Below are positions 14,001 through 29,000 of a DNA stretch of 64,000 bases, piece by piece. The DNA is taken from assembly GCA_025267735.1 (NCBI GenBank), contig CM046307.1, positions 186,001 to 250,000 on the forward strand, in the 5' to 3' direction. This DNA comes from Mactra quadrangularis. Its lineage: Eukaryota > Mollusca > Bivalvia > Venerida > Mactridae. Under the pieces are notes generated by a model. That model was not told where the DNA came from, searched no databases, and saw only the letters and a list, made by a program, of their open reading frames with translations. A program made the position numbers and the translations under genes. The stretch's first letter is position 1. Each line of letters begins with the position of its first letter.

Positions 14001-17000
14001 AATTTAGTAACTTTATATTTCTCTATAATAGCCCAGAATCTTCCAGCATCTGGGAATGTTGGAACACCTTCAAACTGTACAAATATACATACATCATGTA
14101 AGTAATATTGATAAATCATTACTTAATAACTAAGACTGGCAAGATTATCTGGTATTTTGACTTCTAATTGATTGAAATCAAATTCAATACCTGGAATCAG
14201 CTGGAATCAGTAAATTGTAGTTTTATACAAGATCGCTGGATAAAGAATGACTTGATAATTCATAAACTTAACAGGCTCTCAGTGCATGAGAAAATCAAAC
14301 CAAACTAGACCTATCACTGAATGTTTGTGAAGAAATTGGGTGCTTAGAAATGATAGGACAAGATTTGTCATCAAAGGGCCATAATTTGGCAAAAAACCAA
14401 AATGGGATATGCACAAGTCTGTCTGATATCTGGTATATGTTTAAGTTTGAATCACATCCATTAAATAGGTATTGAGAAATTGAGCAGACAAAAATAGCTA
14501 CAAACTGACCAACCTACCGACTCCTAGCTGACTCCTATATATCCCCCCAATTTTTATTTTTTTTTAGGGGGGGGTTGACAGTATATCAGGTTGTTTTATC
14601 TTTAAAAGTCATTCCATATCTTTATATATATCTAGAAACCCACAATTTCATTACAGAAACCAAGAATAAATCAAAGAAGTCATAATTAAAACAGGTAAGT
14701 TTAATGAGATATAAGGAGTAAATTGTACATTGAATGTTAACATCAATACTTACAATAACACCGGTAGCCCCATTATTTAAAGGACCATATGTAACATATG
14801 TATGTCCAGTAATCCATCCAACATCAGCTGTACACCAATATATATCATTATCTTGATAATCAAAGTCATATTTAAATGTTGTAGCACTATATAACATATA
14901 ACCTGCTTGTGTATGTAGTACACCCTTAGGTTTACCTGTAGAACCACTGTAATAGTAAAATATTAATATACATTAGACATTAATATACTTAAGCAGTCAA
15001 CAAAATTTGAGTCCAGTTGTCTGGGACAACTAACTATTTCTATTGGGCAACCAAAATTCTGCAAATGAGATATAGTGCTAGCTCTTGAATGAGCTGTTCA
15101 GACAAAATAGATTCATATTCTAATTTCGTAGACTGGACAAGAGTCACACCCTCCAATTTGCCCATATCTAATATTAACTGAATGATGGTCAAGCTGGTGA
15201 CTGAAATTGAGACTACTTGTGGTGACTGTGCATAAATAGTAGGCCCAGCATTAGACCAAAATTCAAACATGTTAGTCAAACATTATGGCCCCTGACAGTT
15301 TAGTATACATAAAATTGATAAAAAAACCCATTTTATTGTCAGCTTATGTATAGGTTCTCAATACATACTAAATTACTACATTTTGTAGTCTGTTTTATAA
15401 TGTTATATAGCAAACAGCAAATTATCAACTAGCCAAACAATATGAAAATATTATTTTTTTACCAACACAAATAAATTTTTACTGGCCTTGAACTAGTGGG
15501 TTAAGGCCGTGACTAATGGAGAGGCTTAGATCTCTAAACCAAATGGTATATAGTCACCTGATCTACAAAACAACTAAAAAGATAAACTAACACTAGTTCT
15601 GCCAATTTCTCTTTGCAGACAAACAATTAAATGACATCAAGTAGAGCATGAAATAACTACTATTATTCTTTCCCCAAAAAATTCAAACTGATCCTGAGTT
15701 TTTATTGTTAACATTTAATCCTCTGCACAAATTCAGTAGATCATATGATTATGCTACCCTGTTTACTTACCTTGTATATAACATAAACAATGGATCCTCA
15801 GCATCTAACCATACAGGTGGACAATCTGTAGAAGTTCCTTCCATTAGTTCATGGTACCATTTATCACGTGATGACCAGTTTATCTTTATTTTACGTGTAG
15901 GTCTTTGTCCGGGTACCTCTTCACTATCACCATTACCTTGTTCTTTCTGATCAGGTGGTATTAAATGTTTACATACTATCACATGATCTACATTGTGACC
16001 TCTACAAAAGATAAAATGTAACTATAATAGTAACATGGGTGAAAGCTAATAAATTTCTTAACTTTAGGATCAGTCCTTTCACCTATATACAAACATCAAA
16101 TTCCTTAATTTCAGTACCCATTCTTTCACCTATATCAAGACAGAAATTATTTACAGATATAAACACAATTTGTATACTAGGGCTGTTACACTATACCAGT
16201 ATACTGGTATATTGCAATATGCAGCTGCGGCAATATGTACCGTGGTACAAATTTTATGTACCAGTATTTGGTGATATTTTTTATTTCATTGGAAAAATCT
16301 TCTTTTTGCAAAATAAAAGTAGCTAACATCAGTTTTCCCAATGTTCATTCAATCTGAGCTTAGGTTACAAGAATTTAACTGATTGGGGTCATTTAATTGG
16401 TTATTCGGAACTTGTGAAGAATATGTTCTTGAATCAAAAACTTCGGGACAGGAAGTTGTGAAACAAGCATGGAGTCCAGGAGCTTGATTGCGAGGATGTT
16501 CCGCAGCTAAGGGGTGATAGTTTCTTCCAACTAAACATCTTTTTATAGGCAAAACATATATCACAGTACTAAATTACTGTGTAGACCTAGTGAAACTAGA
16601 TTTAAGTAGTTGCATATAAGATAAGCAATGTTTCTGTTAAATACAGCAGAGACACAACAAATCTACAAACCCACAATATATTGTGGTATGTATTGCAATA
16701 TGGTGCTAGCGTATTGCAATATATCGCGATACACTTCTGACGTATCGTGACAGCCCTAATGTATACATGTATACTAAAATGTAAAAAAAATTCAGTTAGT
16801 GTTTACTGCCAATTTCTTTGTACAAATCTGTACACAAATCTCTTTACAAATATATGTATATACTTACGCTTGTTCACACTTGGCTACAGCATTATCAACA
16901 ATATCCTTTAAATTTAATAATTTACCACCACGCCAGACACCATCTGTTTATTAAATAAAAATAAATATATAAAAATAAATGAATAAATTATCTCATATGT

Positions 17001-20000
17001 AAACATATGTGATGAATAACAGTAAACACATCAAACTAACTTTAACTTCTAAAAATATCTCATACATGCAGATGATAGTGATCATTTATAAATGATACCT
17101 CTTTATCTGATTTTCATTCAGAAAGTGCTTTTTGTTTCTGTTTGTTTTGTTTTTTAAATTTGGTTTAATGCACTGTCAACACATACTATGGCCATTTTAC
17201 ACAAGCTATCTCACCATACTAAGCTTTCCTGGACCCTTTTTTCTGTAATTCAGTACTCACATCAAAGTGTTTTTATTTCCTTAATACCCTTAAGGAAATA
17301 CTTCAAGGTTAATAACAGAGAATATCATGCTTCTTTTATTGTCAGGAAGAAATTCAGACTTTATTTTGTTTAAAAAATAACCTATCAATCATTGATCAGT
17401 ACAATATCCCAGTAGTTATAGCTTTTTCTATATATTCATTCTCAGACTAGGAAAAAATCCATTCTGAGCTATAGTGATTTTAGAAATATGATTACAGATA
17501 AAAATGATACCTGTAACAAAAATCTTCTAGAATTGTTTTCTAAGGACACATACACAATAATGATACACAAACATATATTGGTATGTGAACAGTGATTTCA
17601 GTATGATATGATCTTTTTTATTTAGTGTGCCATTAAAACAAATCAAACAGAAATAATATTTAAGGCTGGGAACGAATACAAATTTTCATGTTCGAATATT
17701 GGTTTTTGACATTCAAATATATTCGAATATTCGTTTTTATAAAGCTAAAAAAGATTCCAAGTAGGTCAGTGCCTCATATTGCATGTCTAGTTTTGTTCAT
17801 CTGAATAAAGCCACTTCAGCTCATATTGAATTAACATTATTGTCCGTTTTTTCTCAACGGTCAAAGCTTGAATAATTTCACGGTGACTGAAAGCATTGTT
17901 TTTGTACTGGAGGCCTAATTATTATTAAAAGTATCTTGACCAAAACTTATCATATGGCATAAGAAGCTTTACTCACTCATAATACACTTTTTCGGAAACC
18001 AATGAGGATATTCTGACAATAATTTTAACAAACCCATTCACCGTGAAATTATTCATGTTTTGACAGTTGAGAAAAATGAACAATATCTGAAGTTTCAATG
18101 AATCTTGAATTGATCCTTCATGATCTGTTTATAACCAAGGTTTTGTACAGTAAATTGGGAATCATAACAAAAATTTAATTGACATGTGTTGAACAAACAT
18201 GCCAACTATAAACATGCTTCTTAAACTACATTTTAAATAGAAAATGTCTGGGGCAAAAATAAAAAGCCAATTTTTATGCTGTGAATTTCAAATAGTCGTA
18301 TTTGTTTTCAATATTTTTTATGCAGTGAATTTCGAATAGTCGTATTTGTTTTCAATATTGGAATATTCGATAACAATCCAAATATTTGAATATTTTTCCC
18401 TGCCCTAATAATACTATCCCATAATACTACTCAACAACAGCAGATTAAGTTTTTTGTTTTGTTTTTGTTGGGTTTAACGCCGTAGCAACACATTTTATAG
18501 GTCATATAACAGTGGTCAGTCAACCTACTCACTCCTACTGGAAAGGCTAAATCTCTGGATTTAGCTGTTAACCAACTACTAAGCGCATGCTTTCCGTCAG
18601 AGACTGACGACTGCCCAACATAATTAAAAATCATTGGTAGGAGGGATTATGACCGTAGAAATAATTTCATGACTAAGCTCCATGGAAGTATGCCACGCCT
18701 GGGAATCGAACCCACGACCCCTTGATCAGTAGACTTGCGTGCTACCAACTGAGCTAGCCGGGTTAGAATAGAATGACAAATTGGCAGATCAAAATAGATT
18801 GTTGCGGTCATTTTGACTTTGAGGAGGATATTTGTATTTAAGTGTTTAAGTAGTGATTATTTATAACTGTTGTTGAGAGCTGGTCATCAAGCGAGGGGGG
18901 GTCCAAAGGGATGCCAGTAAAAAGTAAAATAATTCTCCTAACTACCAAAACGTACAAATATATAAACTATAATATAAAATAAAGTACTAGTCTACCTGCA
19001 GTTATTACAATAGAACATTTTGCATCTAAAATACGATCTGACAATGAATCAGCTGAAAATCCACCAAACTAAAAAAAAAAAAAAAAATTCAAAATAATAA
19101 TAGTCGTTTTACCTTTTCAATATTACATACATATCAAAAGTAATGTAATCACATGGAATAACAAATACATAAATACATGTAAACACAGGGCAGCATACTT
19201 TTAAATCAAATGCCAGGCAAAATAGAAAACAAAAATCTTTAGTGAACTAAAAATACCCCCAAAATGGCCAAACAATTAACATTACCCCAGACCTTCCATT
19301 TCTAAATATTCATTATCTCTTCACCAATCAAACGATTATAGTGCGTACAAAAAAACAAAACACTGTTTATAATAACAATACAATGAACTAACCCTCAACG
19401 AGGGATGCCTAGGATGACTTTAAAATAAACAATTGTGATATGTATTACAAGTGTCTTAATTGTTGGTGTAATGGAAAGCATTCTACCATAACAAGCATGA
19501 TTTAAAGTGGTGGTGGTTTATCAACCATGCTAATTTTGTTAAAATGAATTACATAAATTTTATTTTCAATACTGCCTACCCCTGAAATGAATTGTCTCAA
19601 TTTTAATGTTTACCAAAACACGTTTTGTTTTTTGTAAGCACTATACCATATTATAGACAAACATACAGGTCGTATTCTAGGTCATGCATGTTTTTGTACT
19701 TTAAACAATGGAATTGCTCACTTAATAGGTGAATAAGCTATTGCATGAACAGCATTTTACTGATTTTAACAGGTCATTTTTATATGTAACATTCATTTTA
19801 AATAGTGTGTATGCACATTGTAAATTTTATATAATGATATGTTTATAAAATAAGTGTAAACTAATTAAACTATAAAACTGAAAAAAATAATACACCCCTA
19901 AATATTTGTCCATGTTTATATACGCAATGTTTATAGTGCGTACAAAAAAACAAAACACTGTTTATAATAACAATACAGTGAACTAACCCTCGACAAGGGA

Positions 20001-23000
20001 TGTCCAGGACGACTTTAAAATAAACAATTGTGATATGTATTACAAGTGTCTTAGTTGTTGGTGTAATGGAAAGTGTTCTACCATAACTAGCATGATTAAC
20101 AAGTAATGGTGGTTTATCAACCAAACTAATTTTGTTAAAATGAATTACACAAATTTTATTTTCATTACTGCCTACCCCTGAAATGAATCGTCTCATTTTT
20201 AATGTTTACTGAAACACGTTTTGTTTTTTTGTACGCACTCTACATGGATGACCTGTAGTTGCATGTTTTTGGACACAAACAATTACTATGTAAAACAAAT
20301 AGGCCACTTGTGTAAGAGGGTGGATATGTTAATTAAGCACCAGTTTCAAATGCAGTCATCACCTTAACAGTCACTAGCCCAAAACCAGAACTAGTGAAAT
20401 ATGTTCAGGCTTGTGTAAATTACTTATTCTAAATAGTCCAGCTAGTTGATAATTTTGCACTTCACTGAATAACTTTATCAATAGCACTAATGCTTGAAAA
20501 TAAGATGGTGACTGAAATGACCTTGAAATTGACAATATGGGCAAAATGAAGTAGGATGAAGTTGAATACTTATAGTTCACAATCAATAATTACAAGCATT
20601 CAAGTGTTAAAGTATTTGATAAAAGCCTATTCTTGGACTATCAAACTAAAGGTTGTCAAAGATAACTTTAGACAAATATAAACAATATTTTACGTAAACT
20701 ATGTCTCATGTTATCCTAAACTAGCTATAACAGACGGGATTTATAATCACTAATTGCTCATACATCCATTAATGTCAAGGGCATAAAATGCTGATTTTTT
20801 TTTTTATTTTGTTTAAAACTGCAAGGGATTGTGACTTTTATATTAGACTGATGAAAAACTTATATCAATATATTCATGTGTTGTTTGTTTGAATGTTCTA
20901 ACTACTTCAATGAAAAATAAACAGCGTACAAAACAGAACTTCACAGCTAGCTAAGCTAACAATGCAAAGCATTATATACATCACTAGCAGAAATGAGTAA
21001 AATAGAACATTCTGTGCAAATACGGCACATTATCAATGACAGACCAACAAAATGTATGGATTCTGTGCTAAGGTCAACTAGACAACACATTAAAACAATC
21101 AACAAGGGCTCTACATTAAAGATCGTCCTATTGCTGCTGACAATCTTTACTAGGGTCTGAGCAACTTGTTACTACTAGTAACATTGGTTGGGGCAAGAAA
21201 TGTATTTAGCTGGTTTGTCAAACCTTCTTTAAAAATTAAAGTCACTTTGTGGAGCCCTGTCATAAACTATCTTCTTTGATTTACATAAATAGTTCAAATA
21301 ATAATATTACCGTAAAGTTTAACTAAGACCATCAAAATTGATGGTCTTATTTATGGAATGGTTTTGATATAGAAACCTTTTTTCTCTCAAATTAAGTATT
21401 TTGGACCTAAATACTGTCGCAAATTGCTTGATTTTGCAAGATGTTCTTATAGCAGAACTTAACAATAATTCAAACAAATTTATTTTCAAACAAATACTCG
21501 CAGTATTTTTACTGTTGCAAATTCTAAGACAGTTCTCTGATCTGACTTAACATTTGAGTACCGATACATTTAACCATAAAAACCATTTCCAGAAAAGCAC
21601 TTGATATTTCAAGTTATCAGACAGTATCAATATAACAATGCAGTCTTTAAGCCAATCTCTATTATAAGCTAAATCAATAGACTCCAGAGGAGACAGAATT
21701 ATCTGAAATTTTATATTTGTAATCAGTAGAGCTGTTACAGACAAATGCATGAATGGTTTCCCAAATAAAGACAGAAACAATATGTTACAGTAAATGTCAG
21801 ATCAAATCAATACAGCAAAATAAGCAGTGATTTCCAAGATTGCCTGGGACGATTAGAATCTTCATTCAGGCAACTTAATAATATTATATTTCTTAGGCAA
21901 CCAAAATTTTTGCAAAGAAAATAGTTATAGAGCAGATATTGAGAGATTTTAGACAGCTGCTTTGATATCGTAAAATAAATATGATCATTTCATCAAAATT
22001 TAAAACACTATGCAATAGATACTTGGTAGTAATTTTATTTGTGTTCCCTCCACTATTTATGCACAGAATGCTTAAATTTATCAGTTTAGCAGAGGTATAT
22101 TACGACACTCATACTCCCTTTCCCTCAAGTTAGCTTTCATGGTGATGTGGTAGAGTGTCTGCTTATGAATTGAGAGGTTGTGGGTTACAACTTCAGTTCA
22201 GACCATGGATTTACCGGGTTACATCAACAATAAAATATGCTATAAAGTGCACATTATTTATTAGTAGAAATAAGTTGGGATAACACTGTATACTATACTA
22301 TACTTGTCTCAATTCAACATTATATTAATCTTAATTTAGTTCCTCAAAACAATTTTTACAATAGAGACAAAAAAATATTTTTCAAATACTTTCAGTGTAA
22401 TAACAAATATGGATTTATAATTGTATATTCATAGATAGTAAAATAAAGTACAGTAGTTTATTGCTTATATAATATCAAATACTACATGAGCCATACGGTA
22501 TAGTATATTAATGTAGCGATTAATGTCTCCAGACTAGCAATAAAAAATCAATAAATAGCCAATTAGACAATCTAAAATAAGAAACAACATTTTATACTCC
22601 GTAAATAACAATGTCTGAATGTCTGATAGACCATCTATAAACATTGACATATGTAATTATTTCCTATAGATTAGATTCTGATTTATAATCGATAAACCAT
22701 GCTTAGATCTGGTAATATTGGGAACATTTAGTGCCAAGTCAAGAATAATAGAGTAAGTTGTATCCGTGATAATTTTTGTCCAAAAATGGGGTGGGAATAC
22801 TGCCTTCCCGCAATGGAAAAAATGATAAATTTCAAAAAAAATGATTCTATAACTTTGCAATCAAAATGTTTTGGGTTACAAATTGTAACTGTGGCAATTC
22901 ACTGTCTGTTTTCCTGCTTGTAACAAGATCAAAATGGTTTGTTTCTTGAAATATTTTTATGATAATAAAATTTTTATATAAGATCATATCAAATTTTGGA

Positions 23001-26000
23001 TAATTGTTCCATAAAATTATATTTCACAATTCTGGAAGACTATTGAGCTCAAAATCAACTTCAAAGACAGGGGATAAAGCGAAAACTATAAAAATTTGTA
23101 ATGCAGCAGTGGTACTTCAAACAGATCTTCCTTTGCTCATGTCATGGTTGTAAGCAACATACTTACTACCCTTGAAAAGGCTAAAAATTCTAGATCTCTA
23201 GAAGGATGAGTTCAATCAGAATTAGAGCACATTCTTTTGCCAGCAGCTGATGTCACAACCTACTGACCTTGCTTGTCAGACTTGTTAGAGAAAAGATAAG
23301 GAAAATTTGCAAGAAAATGTTATCAGCATGTTCAATCCAGTGAAAATTCGCGTATTTCACGCCAAAATTAAAAAATTCATTGCAAATATTCACACTCGAC
23401 CAGGTACAAACACTGATGTGGGGTAAAGTAAAAGATGATATAGATTTGCCGAAACTACTTTCGTTTTAGGCGCGAATCGTCTGAAGACGAACGTGACTGG
23501 GAACGGATCGTTTCATCGGAGTATAGGGGAGGAATCGTCTTGTACTTATGTCGAAAATAACTATTTAAACTAGTGTACCCACTTTTATTTCCTCATACCC
23601 ACATTTTTCAACATTGATGGGTACAATACCCACTCTAAAAAAAGTCACTGAACATGCTGGTTATGTTACTTAGGGCAACAAAACCTGTTATTAAATCACA
23701 AAATTTATATTACATTTTATGACTTCTAGCTCCCTATGACAAGTTTCTTTGCAGAAATAAAGCTAGAAAGAAAATATTTGAATAAAATACTGTTTGAAGC
23801 AATTTTGAGTAGCAAATGACAAACATCGCATGACTGACAGTACACGATAGACAAAGAGCAATAAAAAGCTCATTTTGAACATGAACGGTTCTGACAAGCT
23901 AAAAATGTAAAATGTATTACACAAATATTTACACTAAATGTTTAGAATAAAACAGAACACTGGTACTAAGACTACACATGCTGTAAATAGAATCTACCTG
24001 CTGTTATAAGTATATTTGGTTGAGCTCCTATCAACCTCTCAGTTAATGATGACACAGAGAAACCAGCAAACTGTAAACAATATTATACTACATAAAACTA
24101 ACTTACTAAATTTTGCTAAAGCACTCCCACTTTAAACTTTTCGAAAATTGAAATAAATGTTTTCATCATTTTGTAACCATAAGCAAAACAGTTTACAGGG
24201 CTCGACTCTTACAGTGTATCGGGATCCCTGAAAATTGCCATGAATTGTCTACTACAATTAGTGACAGTATTCAAGATTTTTACTTTTAATGGAGGAATCT
24301 ATGAGTAACTGACTTAGGATTCCTTTGGGATCCCTGGTAAAACAGTTAGAGTCAAACCTTGCATTTTGCAGTTTTTGTAATCAGGACCCCAAATAGAACA
24401 TTCAAAATATATTTTACTAAAGTGTAGTCAGTGGCAATGACCAATGGTTTTTAAAAGAGGATACTTTTAGGGTAGAGAATCAAATAAAAAATGTTCCATC
24501 AAAACCCAAGGGTAGGAATATCAGGGTTTTGATAAATCAACTTTGAAAATATAGGAATTTTCAAAGCCAGAATATAGGAAAATATAGGAAATATAAATAA
24601 CAAACAAAATGAGAGTTTAACCTCCTCCTCCACTCTCCATCTCCACTTTTATTGCTTTCTTTTTATTACTATATAAACAATGAACATTTTAAACAACATC
24701 ATAATTAACAAAATAATACTCTCATCACAAAGATAGCAAGAACATACATGCAAAATACATGACTAGATTTCCAGTGCAAATGATGACATTGAGAATAATA
24801 CTCAACACAAATGAGACAAAAGATTTTAGTTTTAGTAATGATTACCGGTAATCAAATATGCTGTGCTTCATTACTAAAAGAAATTTAAGAATCTTAAGAT
24901 ATGAAAAATCACATTTAAAATCGAACTGAAGGACAGCTTTAGTCTACACCCGTAGAGCTGTGGATATGGATGCATTAATGCATAGTGCACATCATGAACA
25001 TTGCCTTTGTTCAAATAAGATTAACAGTTATAGTAATTCAAACTACAAGAACAAACCACAATGATAAACAATACACATATAGGGAAAAGCAATAATCATA
25101 AGTCAACCAGAATCATAAGTAAAACTATGTGCTTATCTTTAAGTTAAGACAGTCAATCAGAAATCTAGCTCTTATAATGTGAAGAAGTTACTTTTTGTCA
25201 CTCTTAGACTTCTTAGGGTAAACAGAACCAGAGTAATTGTTTGTGCTGTTCTGAAGATTTCATTTTAAGTAGTTCACTTCTAGCAGTACCCAGCTCCATT
25301 GACTGATTGTCAAGCTGATCATTTATACCCATTTCAATTTCATTCGTGTTCTCAGGGGAAGTCTTGTTGACAACATCTAATGGCAGGAACCTTCTCAGCA
25401 ATGTCTTAGTAAAGTTCACCATTCTGCTGTGTAAAACATGTATCAATGGTGCTTCACTCTGAAATTCAGTCAAAAAGTATTCTAACAAAGGAATCATTGA
25501 GAGCAGAAACTTGATCTTAAATTCATATCTGTTGATCTAATGGCTTCTCTGATCAGTTTGAAGTTCATACTTTTGGGGATTTTTTTTTAATCCTTTTCAA
25601 GCTGAGTTACATATGCAACTATACCAGACCATTGTTCAATTATTCTCTCAAGAGCTGGACCAATACTAAGCCAGCGGACTTGTGAGTGTTTGATAAATAA
25701 CTCTTCTTTGAGAACAAGGTCTAGCTGAACTTGTCTAGTCCTCTCGTCGCCCAGCAGAAAGTTTGAAAAGTCTAAATAATGCCAAGGCAAAGTCTTCCAC
25801 CTTTTGACCATATTCTGCTACACCTTTATAGAAAGCATTGTGCATTGTGTGAAGATTACAAAGATTACAAGTGTCTACATCAACAAAGCCTTTCCAACCT
25901 GGGGTGGATTCATGCATTGGTTTTGACAGCTCCCTAGATATGGGTTTATTGACGTTTGGGCCATCACTTCCTAGTGCAACTAATCTATCAAGTGGAAAAC

Positions 26001-29000
26001 CATCTTCTTGCATAGCAGTGAATATTTGGGCTGCTACAGTCTTGCCATCAGCATGGGAGAAAAACAAAGACCTATAGTATCTACACCAAACCTCATCATG
26101 AGTTGGAGACCAGTACCTCAGAAGGAGATCCATTTGCTTCTTAACCTGTGCCTGGGTTGTCTCATCATACTGTAATGAGAAGTAGCCCTGAGAATTCCTG
26201 ACATCATACAGCAGAGCCTTCCTATAAGCTGGCAGCAGTCCATCTGTTAACATATAGGAGAGTTTAGTTCTTCCAACATTAAACCCATCTGCAATAGGAC
26301 AGTTGAACATAGCCTGAAATGTTTCTGACAAACCATCACAAGCCCGAAGGCTGATATTGGATGTAGCACACTTTGCAGCACAAATAATTTCTGCGGCCAA
26401 CACATCCTGACCTTGGAAAGCAAAACTGAGTGTTGATTGTCCAGGCTGTTTACTTATTGAAGGCTTGTTTCCAGGGGCTGATTGGCTATCAGTTGTACTA
26501 GATCCAGGTTCAGAAGATGTGGATGCCTGAGATTTAAATACTAACTTTGTCTGCCCTCCAGAGTGAACAGTCTTGCAAAGCTTTATGTGCAGTGCTCCTT
26601 TACAGTGTTGAAGTATTTGTTTGAAACCTGAATTGTCACACTTAATGTCAGTATTACATACTGTGCACCTACCAAAATATTCCGATTTTCCTTTAATGCA
26701 CTTTAATGTTATTGGCATGTTTACGGCTAACATGCTAACTGAAGACAAAACACAAGTTAAAACATAAGTCTTAAGATGAAAACATTAAATATATGTTTTA
26801 TCACATGAATGTAAAATCATGTAATAAAACAAATAATGGCTCGGCTAGGCAGGGTCGCCAAACCTGTAAGAAAAAAGCGTACATAAGGAGATTGTTAACA
26901 TATCTTTTCATATAAAATGGAAACTGTGTCCATTAACATCAAGCACTGTATTATTATGACAAAATATTGAAAGAATTCTCCTTATTTAAACTTTTTGTCT
27001 TAGCCAACACTTAAATATAGGAATTTATAGGAATTTTGGGCAATAATAGGAAAATATAGGAAATTATAGCAAGTTAGTAAAAATATAGGAAAATATAGGA
27101 AAAAATAGGAGAGTGGACACCCTGTAAATGGTAAGTTAAAACTATTTATTGTATTAATGGAACATGAGCCAACAAAATACAATGTTAGTAAAAGCAAAAA
27201 AATACATTAGTCACAGATCAAGACATCAACGATAAATAGATAATTTGGTCAATTTCAAATAAAATATAATAAACTGAAGCTAGGATCTGTAAAAAATAGA
27301 CTGTTATTAAATATTTAGGTTTTCCCCTTCAGTACAAACAAACTTTCACTGTTACAATGAAAATATGTGCACAAAGAATAATAGAATTTATTCTGTATTT
27401 TATGCTTTTCAGCAATTATTTGCAACAAACTTTGTTTGTACCACCTACACACAGACAGAAAACCCACACATTCCGAGTTAGGTCTATTTATTAAGCCAAT
27501 ACCGATTAGTTTTGTCTAATACAGTCATCACAAAACCCCACTAGCCTCAAGCTTAGGACATGTTAAAATAGATTCAAGCTAATAAAAATTTCTTATTTCA
27601 TAATCCACCCATGGTTCACCCAGTTTCATTTAGCCCTTTACTATATAACACAATAAATTGGATAAGAGCTCAAGAAACTTGAGGCAAAGACTTTTTTTTT
27701 ACTGGGTTTAACGCCTTGTCAACACAATTTAGGTCATTTTACCGCATCCAGCGCACCTAACCTAGCTTTCCTGGACTCTTGTTTATAACCAGTACTCACC
27801 TACCCTTCCACAAGGCCGGAAACTTCTCCATATGCCTTATTAATGGAGGAAAATTGACATTAATGTCAAATTTTCATGGAAGGGTATAACCTCTTAGGAT
27901 AGGATTCAAACCAGTACCCCCTTAGGGACACGAGATTCCAAATCCCGGCGCGCAACCAACTGCGCTATCGACCTGGGTGAGGCAAAGACAGCAAGGAATA
28001 CATCATCAGATAGAACTTTATACAAATTAATATCAACTTACCACAATAGAATGTATAACACCAAGTCTTGCACATGCTAACATAGCAACTGTAATCTCAA
28101 CAATCATTGGCATATATATAGCTACCCTATCACCTTTCTCTACACCTGAAAGTTGAAAATAAGCTAATTGAGACATGTGTATACAACTGTACATGAATCA
28201 AATGCAGAATGTATGATAGTTAAAACAAGTAAATCTGTGAGCTAATGCTCACTAAAGATACCCCCGCCAAAATCTAAAAATATGCGATAAATAGGAAGTA
28301 GATGAGCAAGGAGCATGAAATCGCTTTACACCACATGGGACTATGGGATGAAGCAATATGCAAAGTATTAGGCTGCTGCATGTTATAGTTGCTGAGAAAA
28401 CTGCGACGGAAATTTCGTAACGGACGGACGGACGGACGGATGGACGGACGCACGGACAAGGGTAAAACAGTATACCCCCCTCTTCTTCGAAGCAGGGGTA
28501 TAACAAAAGGTTATACTAGTCAACAGGTATTTTGTGAGCTGGTATTTGAATAGCTACTTCCTAATGCAGTCATTGTCTTAACCCGCAAGCCCAAGACTAG
28601 TGAAAATTAATTAAGTTAGTGAAAATTACATAAATTTAATATATAGACAGGCTAGTTGGTAGTTTACAACTTATACCTTAAATTATAATAAATTGGGCTC
28701 ATATTTTATTTCCAAAAAAGGCGACATAGTGTTACAAAATAGATTGTCACTTAATTTAAGGGCTATGACCCTGTGTCCAAAAGTAGACTGACCATGCTGC
28801 AAAAATTACACAGAAATTCTACCAAATTTAGTGAAGATCAGATGAAAAAATGTCTGACTTAGAGAGGGAGAACATATCGGACATCCACGTGCCGAGTCAG
28901 CTATACACCATGAATGTTTACATCATACAAACCATTTTCAACAGGCTTATAAAAATGTCAAAGCATTTACTTTTTAAGAAAGTTGCCAGATTTGACAATC

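Noticed and set aside
18700..18765. tRNA gene
   Set aside because: A and B boxes are present but no acceptor-stem pairing was found, and a conserved SINE body follows; the same holds for the heads at 3160, 34480, 59560 and 61790.
18996..24070. One of the two exon 4 copies as a dead duplicate
   Set aside because: Both keep open frame, consensus splice sites, equal length and family-conserved residues, which a dead copy would be unlikely to retain.
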